DNA of 36,693 nucleotides, taken from contig DASUGD010000131.1 in the NCBI GenBank assembly GCA_036274195.1, positions 1-36,693 on the forward strand, read 5' to 3'. The stretch comes from JAJKIV01 sp036274195. GTDB taxonomy: Bacteria; Gemmatimonadota; Gemmatimonadetes; Gemmatimonadales; Gemmatimonadaceae. The notes beneath the pieces are model-generated. The model saw only the letters and a program-made list of their open reading frames with translations, made no database searches and was not told where the DNA came from. How positions within the stretch are numbered: the stretch's first letter is position 1; every line of letters begins with the position of its first letter. The translations under genes were made by a program, and so were the position numbers. Below are positions 1 to 8,709 of the stretch, one piece after another.

Positions 1-758
1 TAGCCGTCATCCCACTCCATCTCGACGCCGTCGGACCAGTGCCGGAAGTAGTCGAGCGAGAGCTCGAACTTCCCGTTGTCGGTGAGCTTGACGAGCTGGC
101 GAATCGCGTCCACGTGGCGTGGCCGTCCGTACGGCGCGAGCCCCATGACCTTGAACTCGTCGCCGTAGCCATGGAAGCCGAGGAACTGCGTGACGGCCGT
201 GTACATCATCCCGAGCGAGTGCGGGAAATACACCTTGTCGAGAACTTCCAGGCGGTTTCGCGAGCCGATCGCGAACGATGTGCTCACGAAATCGCCGAAG
301 CCGTCGATCGCGCAGCAGGCGGCCGACGTGAACGGCGAGACGAAAAACGCGCTCGCGAGGTGGGCCGGATGGTGCTCCACGTAGTGGAGCGCGGCCAGGT
401 CGTCGCGCGGCACGCCTAACGCGGCGGCGAGCGGCCCGCGGAGGTCCCGCACCTTCCCGGCGTTGCGCACGCGATCGAGCACGAGGCGCAGGTCGGGGCG
501 ATGCGTGACCGTGAACAGTCCCTTGCGCAGGAGGTTGGCCCGGGGGTCGCGGCTCAGCGCCACGTGCCGCACATCCTGCCCGCGGATCCCCGCGATGTCG
601 AGCACGCTGCGAATGGCGAGCGTCGGGAACCCGGCCCAGTGCTTGATGCGACGGAACCGCTCCTCCTCGACCGCGGCGACGAGTTGTCCATCACGCAGGA
701 GCGCTGCCGATACGTCCCCGTGATACGCGTTGATCCCCAGCACGTACGTCGCCGCCAT
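1..758 (-). CDS. Carbamoyltransferase, NodU/CmcH family (3' end outside window)
   Basis: Transfers a carbamoyl group from carbamoyl phosphate, through a carbamoyl-adenylate, onto a hydroxyl of a sugar or similar acceptor. Here the acceptor is presumably the glycan made by this operon. Only the first 252 residues are in the window; the family is usually about 550-600 residues, so more than half lies beyond the left edge. I translated it from the minus strand. It shows the N-terminal family signature AYHGDVSAALL (residues 11-21), EEERFRRIKH (31-40) and the conserved HHPAH motif followed by an acidic IDGFGDF segment. The ATG at 756-758 lies 4 nt after the stop of the upstream glycosyltransferase, with a purine-rich GAAGGG just before it, so it is the last visible gene of the operon. 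The family is clear; the acceptor is unknown. Confidence 0.88.
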   Translation of the reverse strand, partial: MAATYVLGINAYHGDVSAALLRDGQLVAAVEEERFRRIKHWAGFPTLAIRSVLDIAGIRGQDVRHVALSRDPRANLLRKGLFTVTHRPDLRLVLDRVRNAGKVRDLRGPLAAALGVPRDDLAALHYVEHHPAHLASAFFVSPFTSAACCAIDGFGDFVSTSFAIGSRNRLEVLDKVYFPHSLGMMYTAVTQFLGFHGYGDEFKVMGLAPYGRPRHVDAIRQLVKLTDNGKFELSLDYFRHWSDGVEMEWDDG

Positions 759-762
759 CCCT

Positions 763-1716
763 TCACCCCTTCGCCGCGGCTGCCCTCCCCTCCCTCCGGC
801 GGACGCGGCGCTCGAGAATCAGCGCATCGACCAGAAACCGGAACCAGAAGCCCTGCAGCACGTGGAACACGAGCCCGGCGCGCCCATCCAGAAAGCCGAG
901 CCTAACGACATAACGATACAGGAAGTACGCAGCGGGCCTGACGAAGAGCGGCAGCCGCGCGTACCACTCTCGCCACCAGCGACGCCGCTCGATGGCGTTG
1001 TCGGTGGCGAGCCGTCCACGAATTCGTCCGACCGCATCCGGCGGGGCATCATGCTCCGCCGCCTCGAGCGCCGCCCACCGCAGGTGCCGCGCGGTGAATG
1101 TGGCGAGGTCGGGCGTCAGCGTGTCGATGAGATCGCCTTGCAGCTTTTGGACCGCGCCGGATACGTAGAAATGCTGGTCATAAAGCCGATCCTCGCAGCG
1201 CCCCGCGCCCGTACGAATGAGGCGGAGGTGCCACGCCGGGTAATGCCCGCCGTGCCGAATCCAGCGCCCCATGAACATCGTGCGGCGCGAAACGAGGAAC
1301 CCCTCGATCATGGCGGCTGACGAGGCGTTGCGGCCGAGCACCGTCGCGATCGACTCGCGCAGCTCGGGCGTTATCCGCTCATCCGCATCGACGTGCAGTG
1401 TCCACGGCGCAGTGACGGGCACGTTATCGATCGCCCAGTTGCGCTGCGCGCCGTAGTGCTCGAACGCATGGTGAAGCACGGTCGCGCCCGCTTCTCGGGC
1501 AATCGCGACCGTGCGGTCCGTGCTTCCCGAGTCGACGACGAAGATCTCCTGCACCCAGCCGGCGAGCGACGACAGACAGTCGGGAAGATTGCGCTCCTCG
1601 TTGTACGTCAGCACCACCGCGGCAACGGGGGCCGCGCGAGCGTCCGGGCTAGCGGACTCCTGACGCGCGACAGTAGGCACACCGCGCTCGGTCGCCCGGA
1701 CGGTTGGCGCACTCAC
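763..1716 (-). CDS. Glycosyltransferase family 2 (WaaE/KdtX-like)
   Basis: Inverting GT-A glycosyltransferase of 317 residues, likely adding one sugar to a lipid-linked glycan on the cytoplasmic face of the membrane. TYNEERN (37-43), VDSGSTD (61-67) and the metal-binding DAD in HVDADE (110-112) mark the GT2 fold. The C-terminal part, rich in Trp, Arg and Tyr with a hydrophobic stretch near VLQGFWFRFLVDALIL, resembles the WaaE group of LPS-core beta-glucosyltransferases. The first 30 residues are low-complexity and come before the fold, so the true start could be slightly downstream. The GTG start overlaps the stop of the preceding GT4 as GTGA (1713-1716), implying translational coupling. Donor and acceptor cannot be read from the sequence. 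Confidence 0.85.
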   Translation of the reverse strand: MSAPTVRATERGVPTVARQESASPDARAAPVAAVVLTYNEERNLPDCLSSLAGWVQEIFVVDSGSTDRTVAIAREAGATVLHHAFEHYGAQRNWAIDNVPVTAPWTLHVDADERITPELRESIATVLGRNASSAAMIEGFLVSRRTMFMGRWIRHGGHYPAWHLRLIRTGAGRCEDRLYDQHFYVSGAVQKLQGDLIDTLTPDLATFTARHLRWAALEAAEHDAPPDAVGRIRGRLATDNAIERRRWWREWYARLPLFVRPAAYFLYRYVVRLGFLDGRAGLVFHVLQGFWFRFLVDALILERRVRRREGRAAAAKG

Positions 1717-2885
1717 GCGCGACGCGCCTCATGCCGGCGCCCTGCTGCCAACTCATCGTACAGCGCCGCGAGTCTGACGCACGTCGTGTCCCACGACAGC
1801 GCGCGAGACGCGTGCTGCCACGCGCGGTCGCCCATCTCGAGGAGGGCGGCGGGGTGCTCCGACGCCCACACGAGCGCGGACGCCAGCGCGCTTTCTGTCG
1901 GCTCGGTCACCACGCCAGCGCCCGCGGCGTGGATGTCTCGCGCGAGCGCCACATGGTGCGTGACGATCGCCGGCAGTCCAGCCGCCAGCGACTCGGCCAC
2001 CGCGAGCCCGAAGTTTTCGTCCGCCGATGGCAGCACGAAACAGTCAGCCTCCGCGAGCGCTCGCTCTTTTGCTTTCCCGTCGACGTGGCCCGCGAAGAAG
2101 ACCACGTCGCGAAGCCCGAGTTGGCCGGCCAGGGCGGCCAGCTGGTCGCGATATCCCGGAGCGCCATCCCCGGCGACGGTCAGCTCGATTCGACGAGACG
2201 CCTTCGTCGCGGTCGCGATGGCGCGCAGGAGTAGCGGAACGTTCTTCTTCTCGTGCAACCGGGACAGGAAGAGCAGCCGCAGTGGCTCGCCGCCGCTCGT
2301 CGCGCGCGCTCGGCGCAACGGACGTGCGGCGACCTCCACGCCCAGCGGAATGATGCGCGTCCGGTCCCCGTAGCCGAGCCGCGCGACATCCTCGGCTTCC
2401 GCGTCGGAGGTCACGTGGATGGCTGAGGCGCCCGCGAGGTGCGGGCGCTCGAGCAGCGCGTAGTACGGCCGCTTCTTCCACCGCCGATGCCCGAGGCTCC
2501 ACTCACTCAGCGTGCCTAACGGGCGAATGATATAGGGCACCGAAACGCGGGCCGCCGCTCGGCACCCCGGAATCGTGGCGTAGGAGAAGAGCGCGTGGAC
2601 GTGGACGACGTCGTACGCCGCGGCGTTGGCCCACAGCCAGCGCGTCATCGGCCACGAGAATTTCCACGACCCCGGGACCGAGCGCGCGAAATAGCGGAAC
2701 ACGACGCCGTCGTCGATCACCGGCGTGTCCACCGGCACGGCGAGCGACCGCGCGCCCGCGGCATTCGTGGTCGCGACGGTGACATCGATGCCGCGCCGAA
2801 CCAACCCACGGGCGATCGCGCGGACCGCGACGTTCGGGCCGCCGTCTACAGGTGCCGCCGACGGGATGATGTGAAGCGCTCTCAC
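1713..2885 (-). CDS. Glycosyltransferase family 4
   Basis: Retaining GT-B glycosyltransferase of 390 residues. The N-terminal Rossmann domain opens with RALHIIPSAAPVDGG, the glycine-rich loop typical of GT4 enzymes. The C-terminal nucleotide-sugar domain carries LFLSRLHEKKN (205-215) and the EX7E element from E290 to E298 in ADENFGLAVAESL. The start is GTG, overlapping the asnB-like stop as GTGA (2882-2885). The protein ends in the GTGA overlap with the next GT2. It sits between the amidotransferase and the WaaE-like GT2, so it most likely extends the same repeat unit or core. Sugar specificity is unknown. A TTA leucine codon falls in a CGTTAGGC word near 2514-2521. Confidence 0.88.
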   Translation of the reverse strand: MRALHIIPSAAPVDGGPNVAVRAIARGLVRRGIDVTVATTNAAGARSLAVPVDTPVIDDGVVFRYFARSVPGSWKFSWPMTRWLWANAAAYDVVHVHALFSYATIPGCRAAARVSVPYIIRPLGTLSEWSLGHRRWKKRPYYALLERPHLAGASAIHVTSDAEAEDVARLGYGDRTRIIPLGVEVAARPLRRARATSGGEPLRLLFLSRLHEKKNVPLLLRAIATATKASRRIELTVAGDGAPGYRDQLAALAGQLGLRDVVFFAGHVDGKAKERALAEADCFVLPSADENFGLAVAESLAAGLPAIVTHHVALARDIHAAGAGVVTEPTESALASALVWASEHPAALLEMGDRAWQHASRALSWDTTCVRLAALYDELAAGRRHEARRA

Positions 2886-4780
2886 GGCGCCGCCGCTGCC
2901 GCGACCTCAGGCTCGGCCTCATCGATGCTGCCGATGCCGTGGGCCGCCGCCCACCGCAGGAGCGCGAACAACGCCCACGGGCGCGACCACGTCACGCCCT
3001 TCCGCCCACGAATGAACGCCGACCAGACCGCACGGACCTCGTTGGGATTGAGTCCGAGCGACCGAACGCGGTCCGCGTCGCCTAACGTCTCCGTGACCTC
3101 GGCGGCGAGCGCGCCGTGCATCCAGCTCGCGAACGGGAGCACGAATCCCTGCTTCGGCCGGTCCCACACATCCGACGGCAGCAGGTCTTCCGTCGCGTCG
3201 ACGAGCAGCGGCTTCGTCACGCCGCGCGACAGCTTGAGCGCGTCATCCGCATGGAACGCGGCGGCGATCACTTCCCGGTCGAGGAACGGGACGCGCAGCT
3301 CCAGCGCGTGCGCCATGCTGAACACGTCGGAGTCACGAAGTAACGTGTTGCGCATGTAGCCGGTGAGCTCACGCCACGACACCTGGCGCAGCACGCTGAG
3401 GTCGCGCGGAGCACCCTCGGTGGCGAGCGCTCGAGCGCCGCACAGTTCGCTCACCTGGCGGCCGCCGAACAACGTCCGCGACGCGAGGTAGGCAGCATCA
3501 CCGGGGAGGCCCGTTCGCAGCCCGAGAGCCATCTTGGCGCCGCGAATGCCACCCACGCTCGCCACGACGCGTGCCACGACGCGACGGGCCGGCGTCGGAA
3601 TGCGCGCATAACGAGCCAATGTCCGGGCACGGCGGAAGCTCGGATAACCGGCAAAGAGCTCGTCGCCCCCGAGCCCCGAGAGGACCACCTTCGTGCCGTG
3701 CGCGCGGACCGCTTCGCTGACCACGTACGTGTTGATCCCGTCGATGGTCGGCTGATCCATGGCGGCGAACGCTCGCGGCAACGCCGCGAGCAGGTCTTCG
3801 TCGCCTAACCGGATGAGATGATGGTGAATGCCGTGCCGGCGCGCGAGCTTGCGCGCCACGGCGCGTTCATCGAATTGCGGCTCGGCGAAGGTGACGGTGA
3901 ACCCGTCGAGTGTCGTTGCGGACCGGCGAGCGGCGAGTGCGGCGATGACCGACGAGTCAATGCCGCCGGATAGGAACAGCGCCACGGGTACATCGCTGAC
4001 CAGGTGGCGGTCGATCGACTGCTCGAGAGCGTTGCGGACGAGCTCCACGGCCGTCGCGCGGTCGGGAACGAGATCCGGCTCCGCGACCGGCTGTACCAGC
4101 GGCACCCGCGCGACCTCCTTGAACGTCGCGTTGCTGGCGTCGAAACACCTGACCGAGCCTGCCGGCAGCGCTCGCACGTCGGCGATGATCGTCTCGGGCT
4201 CGGGCACCGACCCGAACGTCAGGTACCCGGCCATCGCCCGCGCGTCGATGCGTGCAGGAACGAGCCGCGAGGCGAGGATCCCCCGCACTTCACTTGCCAC
4301 CAGAATCCCGCGGCCGACGAGCGCGAAATAGAGCGGCTTGATGCCGACGGCGTCGCGCGCCAGATACAGCGAGCGTGTCCACTCATCCCAAAGCGCGAAG
4401 GCGAACATCCCGTCGAGCCGCTGGACGAACGCGGGCCCGAACCGCACCCAACCTTCGAGGAGGACGGCGGTATCGCCGTCGCTGGTGAATCGAGCCCCGG
4501 CGCGCTCGAGCTCCGCGCGCAACGCGCGAAAGTTGTAGATCTCGCCGTTGAACGCCACCACGTAGCGCCCGTTGGACGACACCATGGGCTGATGGCCGGC
4601 CGGTGTCAGATCCAGAATCGAAAGACGCCGATGCGCCATCGCGCCTAACGGGACACCATCGCGGCCCGAGAGCCGACGCATCCCGTCATCGTCGGGACCG
4701 CGGTGCGCGAGCGCCAGCGACATGTTCGCGACCACGGTATCCGCGTCGCGAACGCCGATGGCCGACGCGATGCCACACAC
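2882..4780 (-). CDS. asnB: Asparagine synthase-like glutamine amidotransferase (AsnB family)
   Basis: Glutamine-hydrolysing amidotransferase of 632 residues, the usual length for AsnB. The N-terminal class II amidotransferase domain starts MCGIAS, so Cys2 becomes the free N-terminal nucleophile. It also has HRRLSI (50-55) and FNGEIYNF (77-84). The synthetase domain has the PP-loop SGGIDSS (271-277). I chose the GTG at 4778-4780 because it places Cys2 correctly. The open frame runs upstream to 5230, but that part is only the preceding GT in another frame. The gene begins 2 nt after the upstream stop (4782-4784). In polysaccharide operons such paralogues usually amidate a sugar or uronic acid rather than make free asparagine; that role is inferred from context. 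The usual SDTEVLL reads GDTAVLL here. Confidence 0.9.
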   Translation of the reverse strand: MCGIASAIGVRDADTVVANMSLALAHRGPDDDGMRRLSGRDGVPLGAMAHRRLSILDLTPAGHQPMVSSNGRYVVAFNGEIYNFRALRAELERAGARFTSDGDTAVLLEGWVRFGPAFVQRLDGMFAFALWDEWTRSLYLARDAVGIKPLYFALVGRGILVASEVRGILASRLVPARIDARAMAGYLTFGSVPEPETIIADVRALPAGSVRCFDASNATFKEVARVPLVQPVAEPDLVPDRATAVELVRNALEQSIDRHLVSDVPVALFLSGGIDSSVIAALAARRSATTLDGFTVTFAEPQFDERAVARKLARRHGIHHHLIRLGDEDLLAALPRAFAAMDQPTIDGINTYVVSEAVRAHGTKVVLSGLGGDELFAGYPSFRRARTLARYARIPTPARRVVARVVASVGGIRGAKMALGLRTGLPGDAAYLASRTLFGGRQVSELCGARALATEGAPRDLSVLRQVSWRELTGYMRNTLLRDSDVFSMAHALELRVPFLDREVIAAAFHADDALKLSRGVTKPLLVDATEDLLPSDVWDRPKQGFVLPFASWMHGALAAEVTETLGDADRVRSLGLNPNEVRAVWSAFIRGRKGVTWSRPWALFALLRWAAAHGIGSIDEAEPEVAAAAAP

Positions 4781-4781
4781 G

Positions 4782-5924
4782 TCAGCGCTCCCGCGTTGGC
4801 GCCGGAAACGCGCGCGCCAGTATGCCGCCGAGGCGCGCGCGAAACCGGGGGTAGCTGAACGTGCTGTCGAAGCGGCGCCGGCCCGCCTCGCCCATTCGCC
4901 GGCGCATCGGCTCGTCGGTGAGGAGTCGCGCGATGGCCCCCGCGATGGCGTCGGGATCCTGGTGCGGCACGAGCAGCCCCGTCTCCCCGTCCACGATGAC
5001 ATCGCCTGCCGCATCGTCGCGCGAGCCAAGGCACGGGACGCCCAACTGCATGGCCTGCAGGTACACGAGGCCAAAGCCTTCACCGCGGCTCGGCATCGCG
5101 AAGACCGCCGTGTGGCGCAGGACGGCGCGCAGCGCCGCGTCAGACAGAAACCCCGGGAAATGCACGCTTCGGCCGATGCCCAGCGCGGCGGCCTTCGTGC
5201 GCAGACGGTCGACGTCGTCCCCCCGACCAACCATCACGAGCGTCGCGTCGGGGACTTCGGCGAGCACGCGGGGCCAAGCGATCAGGAGCTGATCATGCCC
5301 CTTGTAGCGCTCGGTGCTCGCCATGCGGCCGACGATCACGACGGCGTGAGGCCCGTAGTCGACACGCACGTCGGCGGGCACCCGGTCAGGGGCCTCGTCG
5401 TCAGGCAGGAGCGAGAGCAGACAGGTATCGATCGGCGGCAGATCGGGATGGGCTGCTGCAACGCGACGTGCCGTGTGCGGCGAGATGGCGATCCGCACGC
5501 GCGCGTTGTGCAGCGCCGCACGCCGAGCCGAATCCAGCGTGGCGCTCCACGCCTCTACGCCGTTGACGAAGACGGCATACGGGCGCCGGACCCCGCGCGG
5601 AACTCTGAGCTGTGCCCTGGCGATGCCCACGTGGGTGAAGACGATCCAGTTCGCGCGGTGGAGGCTCTGGAGCCGCAGGAGCGTCGTGAAGAACCGCACG
5701 CGCGCCCGCAGCGCAACCGGCTGTGCGCCACTGGCGCCGAGCTCGATGACCCGCGCCTCACTCCCGGCGAGGTCGGATATTGCCCGATGTAGGAGTCGCG
5801 CCTCGTAGGCAATGCCGTCGCCCGAGCGCGAGAGCGTCGCGGTCGCGAGGACGCCGCGCGGCGCGATGCGTGCTTCGGCGACGTCGGTGGACGCGGCGAG
5901 CGGTGTGAGCAGGCTGCCCTTCAT
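4782..5924 (-). CDS. Glycosyltransferase family 4
   Basis: GT-B fold glycosyltransferase of 380 residues from the ATG at 5922-5924, which overlaps the polymerase stop as ATGA. A longer frame to 5975 exists but would run into the upstream gene. The C-terminal donor domain has VVIVGRMASTERYKGHDQLL, typical of GT4, followed by VHFPGFLSD and MPSRGEGFGLVYLQAMQLG. In the last motif the second glutamate of the EX7E element is a glutamine (EGFGLVYLQ), a non-canonical change seen in some GT4 members. Its place between the Wzy-like polymerase and the AsnB-like gene suggests work on the same repeat unit. The acceptor sugar is unknown. Confidence 0.86.
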   Translation of the reverse strand: MKGSLLTPLAASTDVAEARIAPRGVLATATLSRSGDGIAYEARLLHRAISDLAGSEARVIELGASGAQPVALRARVRFFTTLLRLQSLHRANWIVFTHVGIARAQLRVPRGVRRPYAVFVNGVEAWSATLDSARRAALHNARVRIAISPHTARRVAAAHPDLPPIDTCLLSLLPDDEAPDRVPADVRVDYGPHAVVIVGRMASTERYKGHDQLLIAWPRVLAEVPDATLVMVGRGDDVDRLRTKAAALGIGRSVHFPGFLSDAALRAVLRHTAVFAMPSRGEGFGLVYLQAMQLGVPCLGSRDDAAGDVIVDGETGLLVPHQDPDAIAGAIARLLTDEPMRRRMGEAGRRRFDSTFSYPRFRARLGGILARAFPAPTRER

Positions 5925-7429
5925 CGCGGCCACCGGGCCATCCCGCCTAACGTGGTCGGATCGGGCGCCAGCCACGAGCGGTGCGCCCGGCGCCGCGGCA
6001 GCTGCGACAGGGCGACCAGCAGAAACCAGAGCGCTACGCCGTTCATGAAGAGTCCACCGAACACGAGCGAGAAGTCCGACTCGATGTTCAAGAGCGGGAC
6101 GAGCAGTACGAGATTGCAGATCGTGACCTGGAGCGGCTGACCCGGACGATTGATGTCGTTGTCCAGCAGCCGGTACGCCAACCCCACGATCGTCATCCCG
6201 ATCAACACGCCGACCTCACCGAAGTTCGCGTAGAACTCCACGAGGAACGGAAGATTGATGGACGTCCACGTGTCCCACGAGTCGAGGTAGCCGTACCGGT
6301 GGCCGAAGTCCTGGCCCAGCGTTTTCGTTGGCTTGCTCGGCCAGATGAACCGCGGTACCGCGAATCCAACGAGTGAGAGATACGTCTCGCCGCCCCAGAA
6401 CGGAACGGTCGTTCCCGTCTGTCGGACGACGTCGGCCAGGAGGTCGAGGTTGGCGGACCGGCCCGCGACGATGGTCCAGCCGTCCGCCACCGTGGCCGGC
6501 GCGCCCTGTGCTTCGACCTTCGAGAGGAGGAGCTGCCCCATGAGCAGCGCCCGACCGGGGAGGGAAAGCTGCGTCTCGGCAAACCATGAGCGTGCTCGGT
6601 ACTCCATCGCCACGCTTCGCATCGCGATCATGGCCGCGATGCTCAGCGCCGCGATCAGAATCCAGCGCAATCCCAGACGTCCGCCGCCAGCCCAGACGGC
6701 GAGGAATACGGTGATGGCGAGGATGACGACGTTCGAGACGAGGCCCGAGCCGGCCCGCAGGAGCGCCGTCAGCAGGATCCCGGCATACAGCGTCAACCGT
6801 TCCCGGTGCGTGAGCCGCTTCTGCACCGCGAGGATCGTCAGCAAGGCGATACCCAGAAGCGACGTCATCGACGTGAAATACAGCAAGCCTCTGAGAACGA
6901 GCGGAATCGGCACGACCTGTCGCACCGCGTCGAACAGGAGCCCGCCCCAGAGCAGCAGCTTGCCCCAGGTCCGCAGTGTGCCGAGATCGGTCGGGCGCAC
7001 CTGTCGAAAAGGACTGTTCAGTCGCGCCCCTGCTCCGCCGTAGTAACCGATCAGGAGCGCGACCCAGCCGGCGAGCGCGTACTGAACGGGGCGATCGTAG
7101 TCGAAGGCCGGGTCGAGATGAAACAGGTAGTTGACGCTGCTCTGCCCGAGCACCGCGTGGAGCGGGTAGTAGAACAGATAGACCGCGCCGATGAGGGGCA
7201 GGAACGGAACTGGCGGCCGCCGTCGCTCGGGCAACTGGAGATAGTGCCAGGCAGGCGCGAGACACAGCACCCACAACACCGCTGCGAATACTCGCGGCTC
7301 GAGAGGAATCTCGGACGGCACTCCGAGCGCTGCGACCGGTACCAGGGCGATCGCCACGATGATCAGGCGGAGCCCGGTCAGCGACAGTGCGCGGGAGCGA
7401 GCGGCAGGGCTGACGGCGGCAGCGCTCAT
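5921..7429 (-). CDS. O-antigen/exopolysaccharide polymerase, Wzy-like membrane protein
   Basis: Integral membrane protein of 502 residues with about a dozen hydrophobic segments, beginning GLRLIIVAIALVPVAALGV. It has a long loop rich in aromatic and polar residues in the second half (around GGETYLSLVGFAVPRFIWPSK). A PRFIWPSKP-like segment before a loop and several late membrane spans is common in oligosaccharide repeat-unit polymerases, which join lipid-linked units in the periplasm. Wzy proteins share little sequence, so the call rests on topology plus position among glycosyltransferases. The ATG overlaps the upstream GT stop (ATGA, 7426-7429) and the end overlaps the next GT (ATGA, 5921-5924). 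An O-antigen ligase is a possible alternative. Confidence 0.7.
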   Translation of the reverse strand: MSAAAVSPAARSRALSLTGLRLIIVAIALVPVAALGVPSEIPLEPRVFAAVLWVLCLAPAWHYLQLPERRRPPVPFLPLIGAVYLFYYPLHAVLGQSSVNYLFHLDPAFDYDRPVQYALAGWVALLIGYYGGAGARLNSPFRQVRPTDLGTLRTWGKLLLWGGLLFDAVRQVVPIPLVLRGLLYFTSMTSLLGIALLTILAVQKRLTHRERLTLYAGILLTALLRAGSGLVSNVVILAITVFLAVWAGGGRLGLRWILIAALSIAAMIAMRSVAMEYRARSWFAETQLSLPGRALLMGQLLLSKVEAQGAPATVADGWTIVAGRSANLDLLADVVRQTGTTVPFWGGETYLSLVGFAVPRFIWPSKPTKTLGQDFGHRYGYLDSWDTWTSINLPFLVEFYANFGEVGVLIGMTIVGLAYRLLDNDINRPGQPLQVTICNLVLLVPLLNIESDFSLVFGGLFMNGVALWFLLVALSQLPRRRAHRSWLAPDPTTLGGMARWPR

Positions 7430-8709
7430 GCCCTCTGCCCCGACGCGCAGATCGCACCAACTGCGGCTTCGGTCGCTCGCACCGCCGCGTCGATACCGAA
7501 TCTCCTCACGATGTCGCGGGAGCGGTCCCCGAATTCTTTTCGTCCGTCCGGTCCAAGGGCGGCAATGGACTGCAGGCGGCCGGCAAGTGCGGCCACGTTG
7601 CCGCAGGCATACGTGAAGCCGTTTTCGCCCTCACGTACCAGGTCCGGCGAGCAGCCGGCTGCATCGCTCACGATGACGGGAAGGCCGGCGGCCATGGCCT
7701 CGTTGACGACGAGGCCCCACGTCTCTCGCGAATCCGACGGCAGCACGAGCGTGTCGGCCGCGGCGTACCAGGACGGTAACTCCCGCTGGTTCACGAAGCC
7801 CGCGATCGTCACGGCTCTCTCAATACGGCGGTCGGCCGCGCGTCGCTCTATCGATATGCGCTCTTCGCCATCGCCAATGAACAACGCATGCGCGTCGATG
7901 CCGCTGTCTCGAACGGTGGCCACGGCGTCTACGAGATCGAGCGGTCGCTTTCGCTCGATCAGCTTGGCGGAGCTCGCGACCACGAGGGTGTCCGAGCCCA
8001 CGCCGAGCCGAGACCGGATCCGCGCGCGGGCCGCCGAGCGTTCGGTCTGCGGCAGGGCGAACCAGTCGTTGTCCACCGCGTAGGGCGCCCAGAAGAGCTT
8101 CTCGTCAGGCACGCCGAAGGAACGATAGTACTCGCGATTGCGCGAGCCGATGACGAGAAAGGCCTGCACGCGCTCGAACGCGGCGCGGTACAGCCGCTGG
8201 CGAAGTGGGCGCCAGACCATCCGATGAGCCGACGCGCGCGCGCCACCACCTGGGGTGCGCTGCAGCGTGGATTCGCCGCGGAGGATTACGGGCAGTCCGA
8301 TCTGCCATGCGGCTCTCAGCATCTGCACGTGAGCCAACGTCTGCCAACCGAGCAGCAGCAGCCCATCGTGATTGCCCCGGGCGAGCACCGCGTCGGCACC
8401 GGACAGGCGAACGCCGCGGAAGCGTGACACGTCCGGCCTGCTTGCCGTGTTAGGCAGAAAGTCATGCGCGTATCCGCTGAGGAGTGGGACATCCCAACGA
8501 AATGCCTGGCCGAACCCGGTGTCCATCGTGACGTCCACGCCGTGTCGCGAGCCGAAGTAGACCGTTGGCTCGACCACGCCCGACGCGGCCAGTGCGCGAA
8601 ACAGGGGCGCCTGGTATTGAATCGGGTGTGACGTGAAGATCGCGAGGCGCTTCACGCCACCCTGCCGGCGGCCGGCGGGCGCCGTCTCCCGAGTCGCGAT
8701 GCCGGTCAT
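7426..8709 (-). CDS. Glycosyltransferase family 4
   Basis: GT4 enzyme of 427 residues. The N-terminal acceptor domain begins near residue 20 with RLAIFTSHPIQYQAPLFRAL, a pattern typical of one GT4 group found in exopolysaccharide clusters. It is followed by DAVLARGNHDGLLLLGW and PVILRGEST. The donor domain has the full EX7E element in SRETWGLVVNEAMAAGLP and a conserved IVSDAAG after it. The ATG overlaps the stop of the CgeB-like gene (ATGA, 8706-8709) and the end overlaps the polymerase start. The protein is soluble or peripheral, acting at the inner membrane. Donor and linkage cannot be assigned. Confidence 0.87.
   Translation of the reverse strand: MTGIATRETAPAGRRQGGVKRLAIFTSHPIQYQAPLFRALAASGVVEPTVYFGSRHGVDVTMDTGFGQAFRWDVPLLSGYAHDFLPNTASRPDVSRFRGVRLSGADAVLARGNHDGLLLLGWQTLAHVQMLRAAWQIGLPVILRGESTLQRTPGGGARASAHRMVWRPLRQRLYRAAFERVQAFLVIGSRNREYYRSFGVPDEKLFWAPYAVDNDWFALPQTERSAARARIRSRLGVGSDTLVVASSAKLIERKRPLDLVDAVATVRDSGIDAHALFIGDGEERISIERRAADRRIERAVTIAGFVNQRELPSWYAAADTLVLPSDSRETWGLVVNEAMAAGLPVIVSDAAGCSPDLVREGENGFTYACGNVAALAGRLQSIAALGPDGRKEFGDRSRDIVRRFGIDAAVRATEAAVGAICASGQRA

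Noticed and set aside
4781..5230. N-terminal extension of the AsnB-like protein
   Set aside because: It reads the preceding glycosyltransferase in another frame; Cys2 must be N-terminal after Met removal, which fixes the GTG at 4780.
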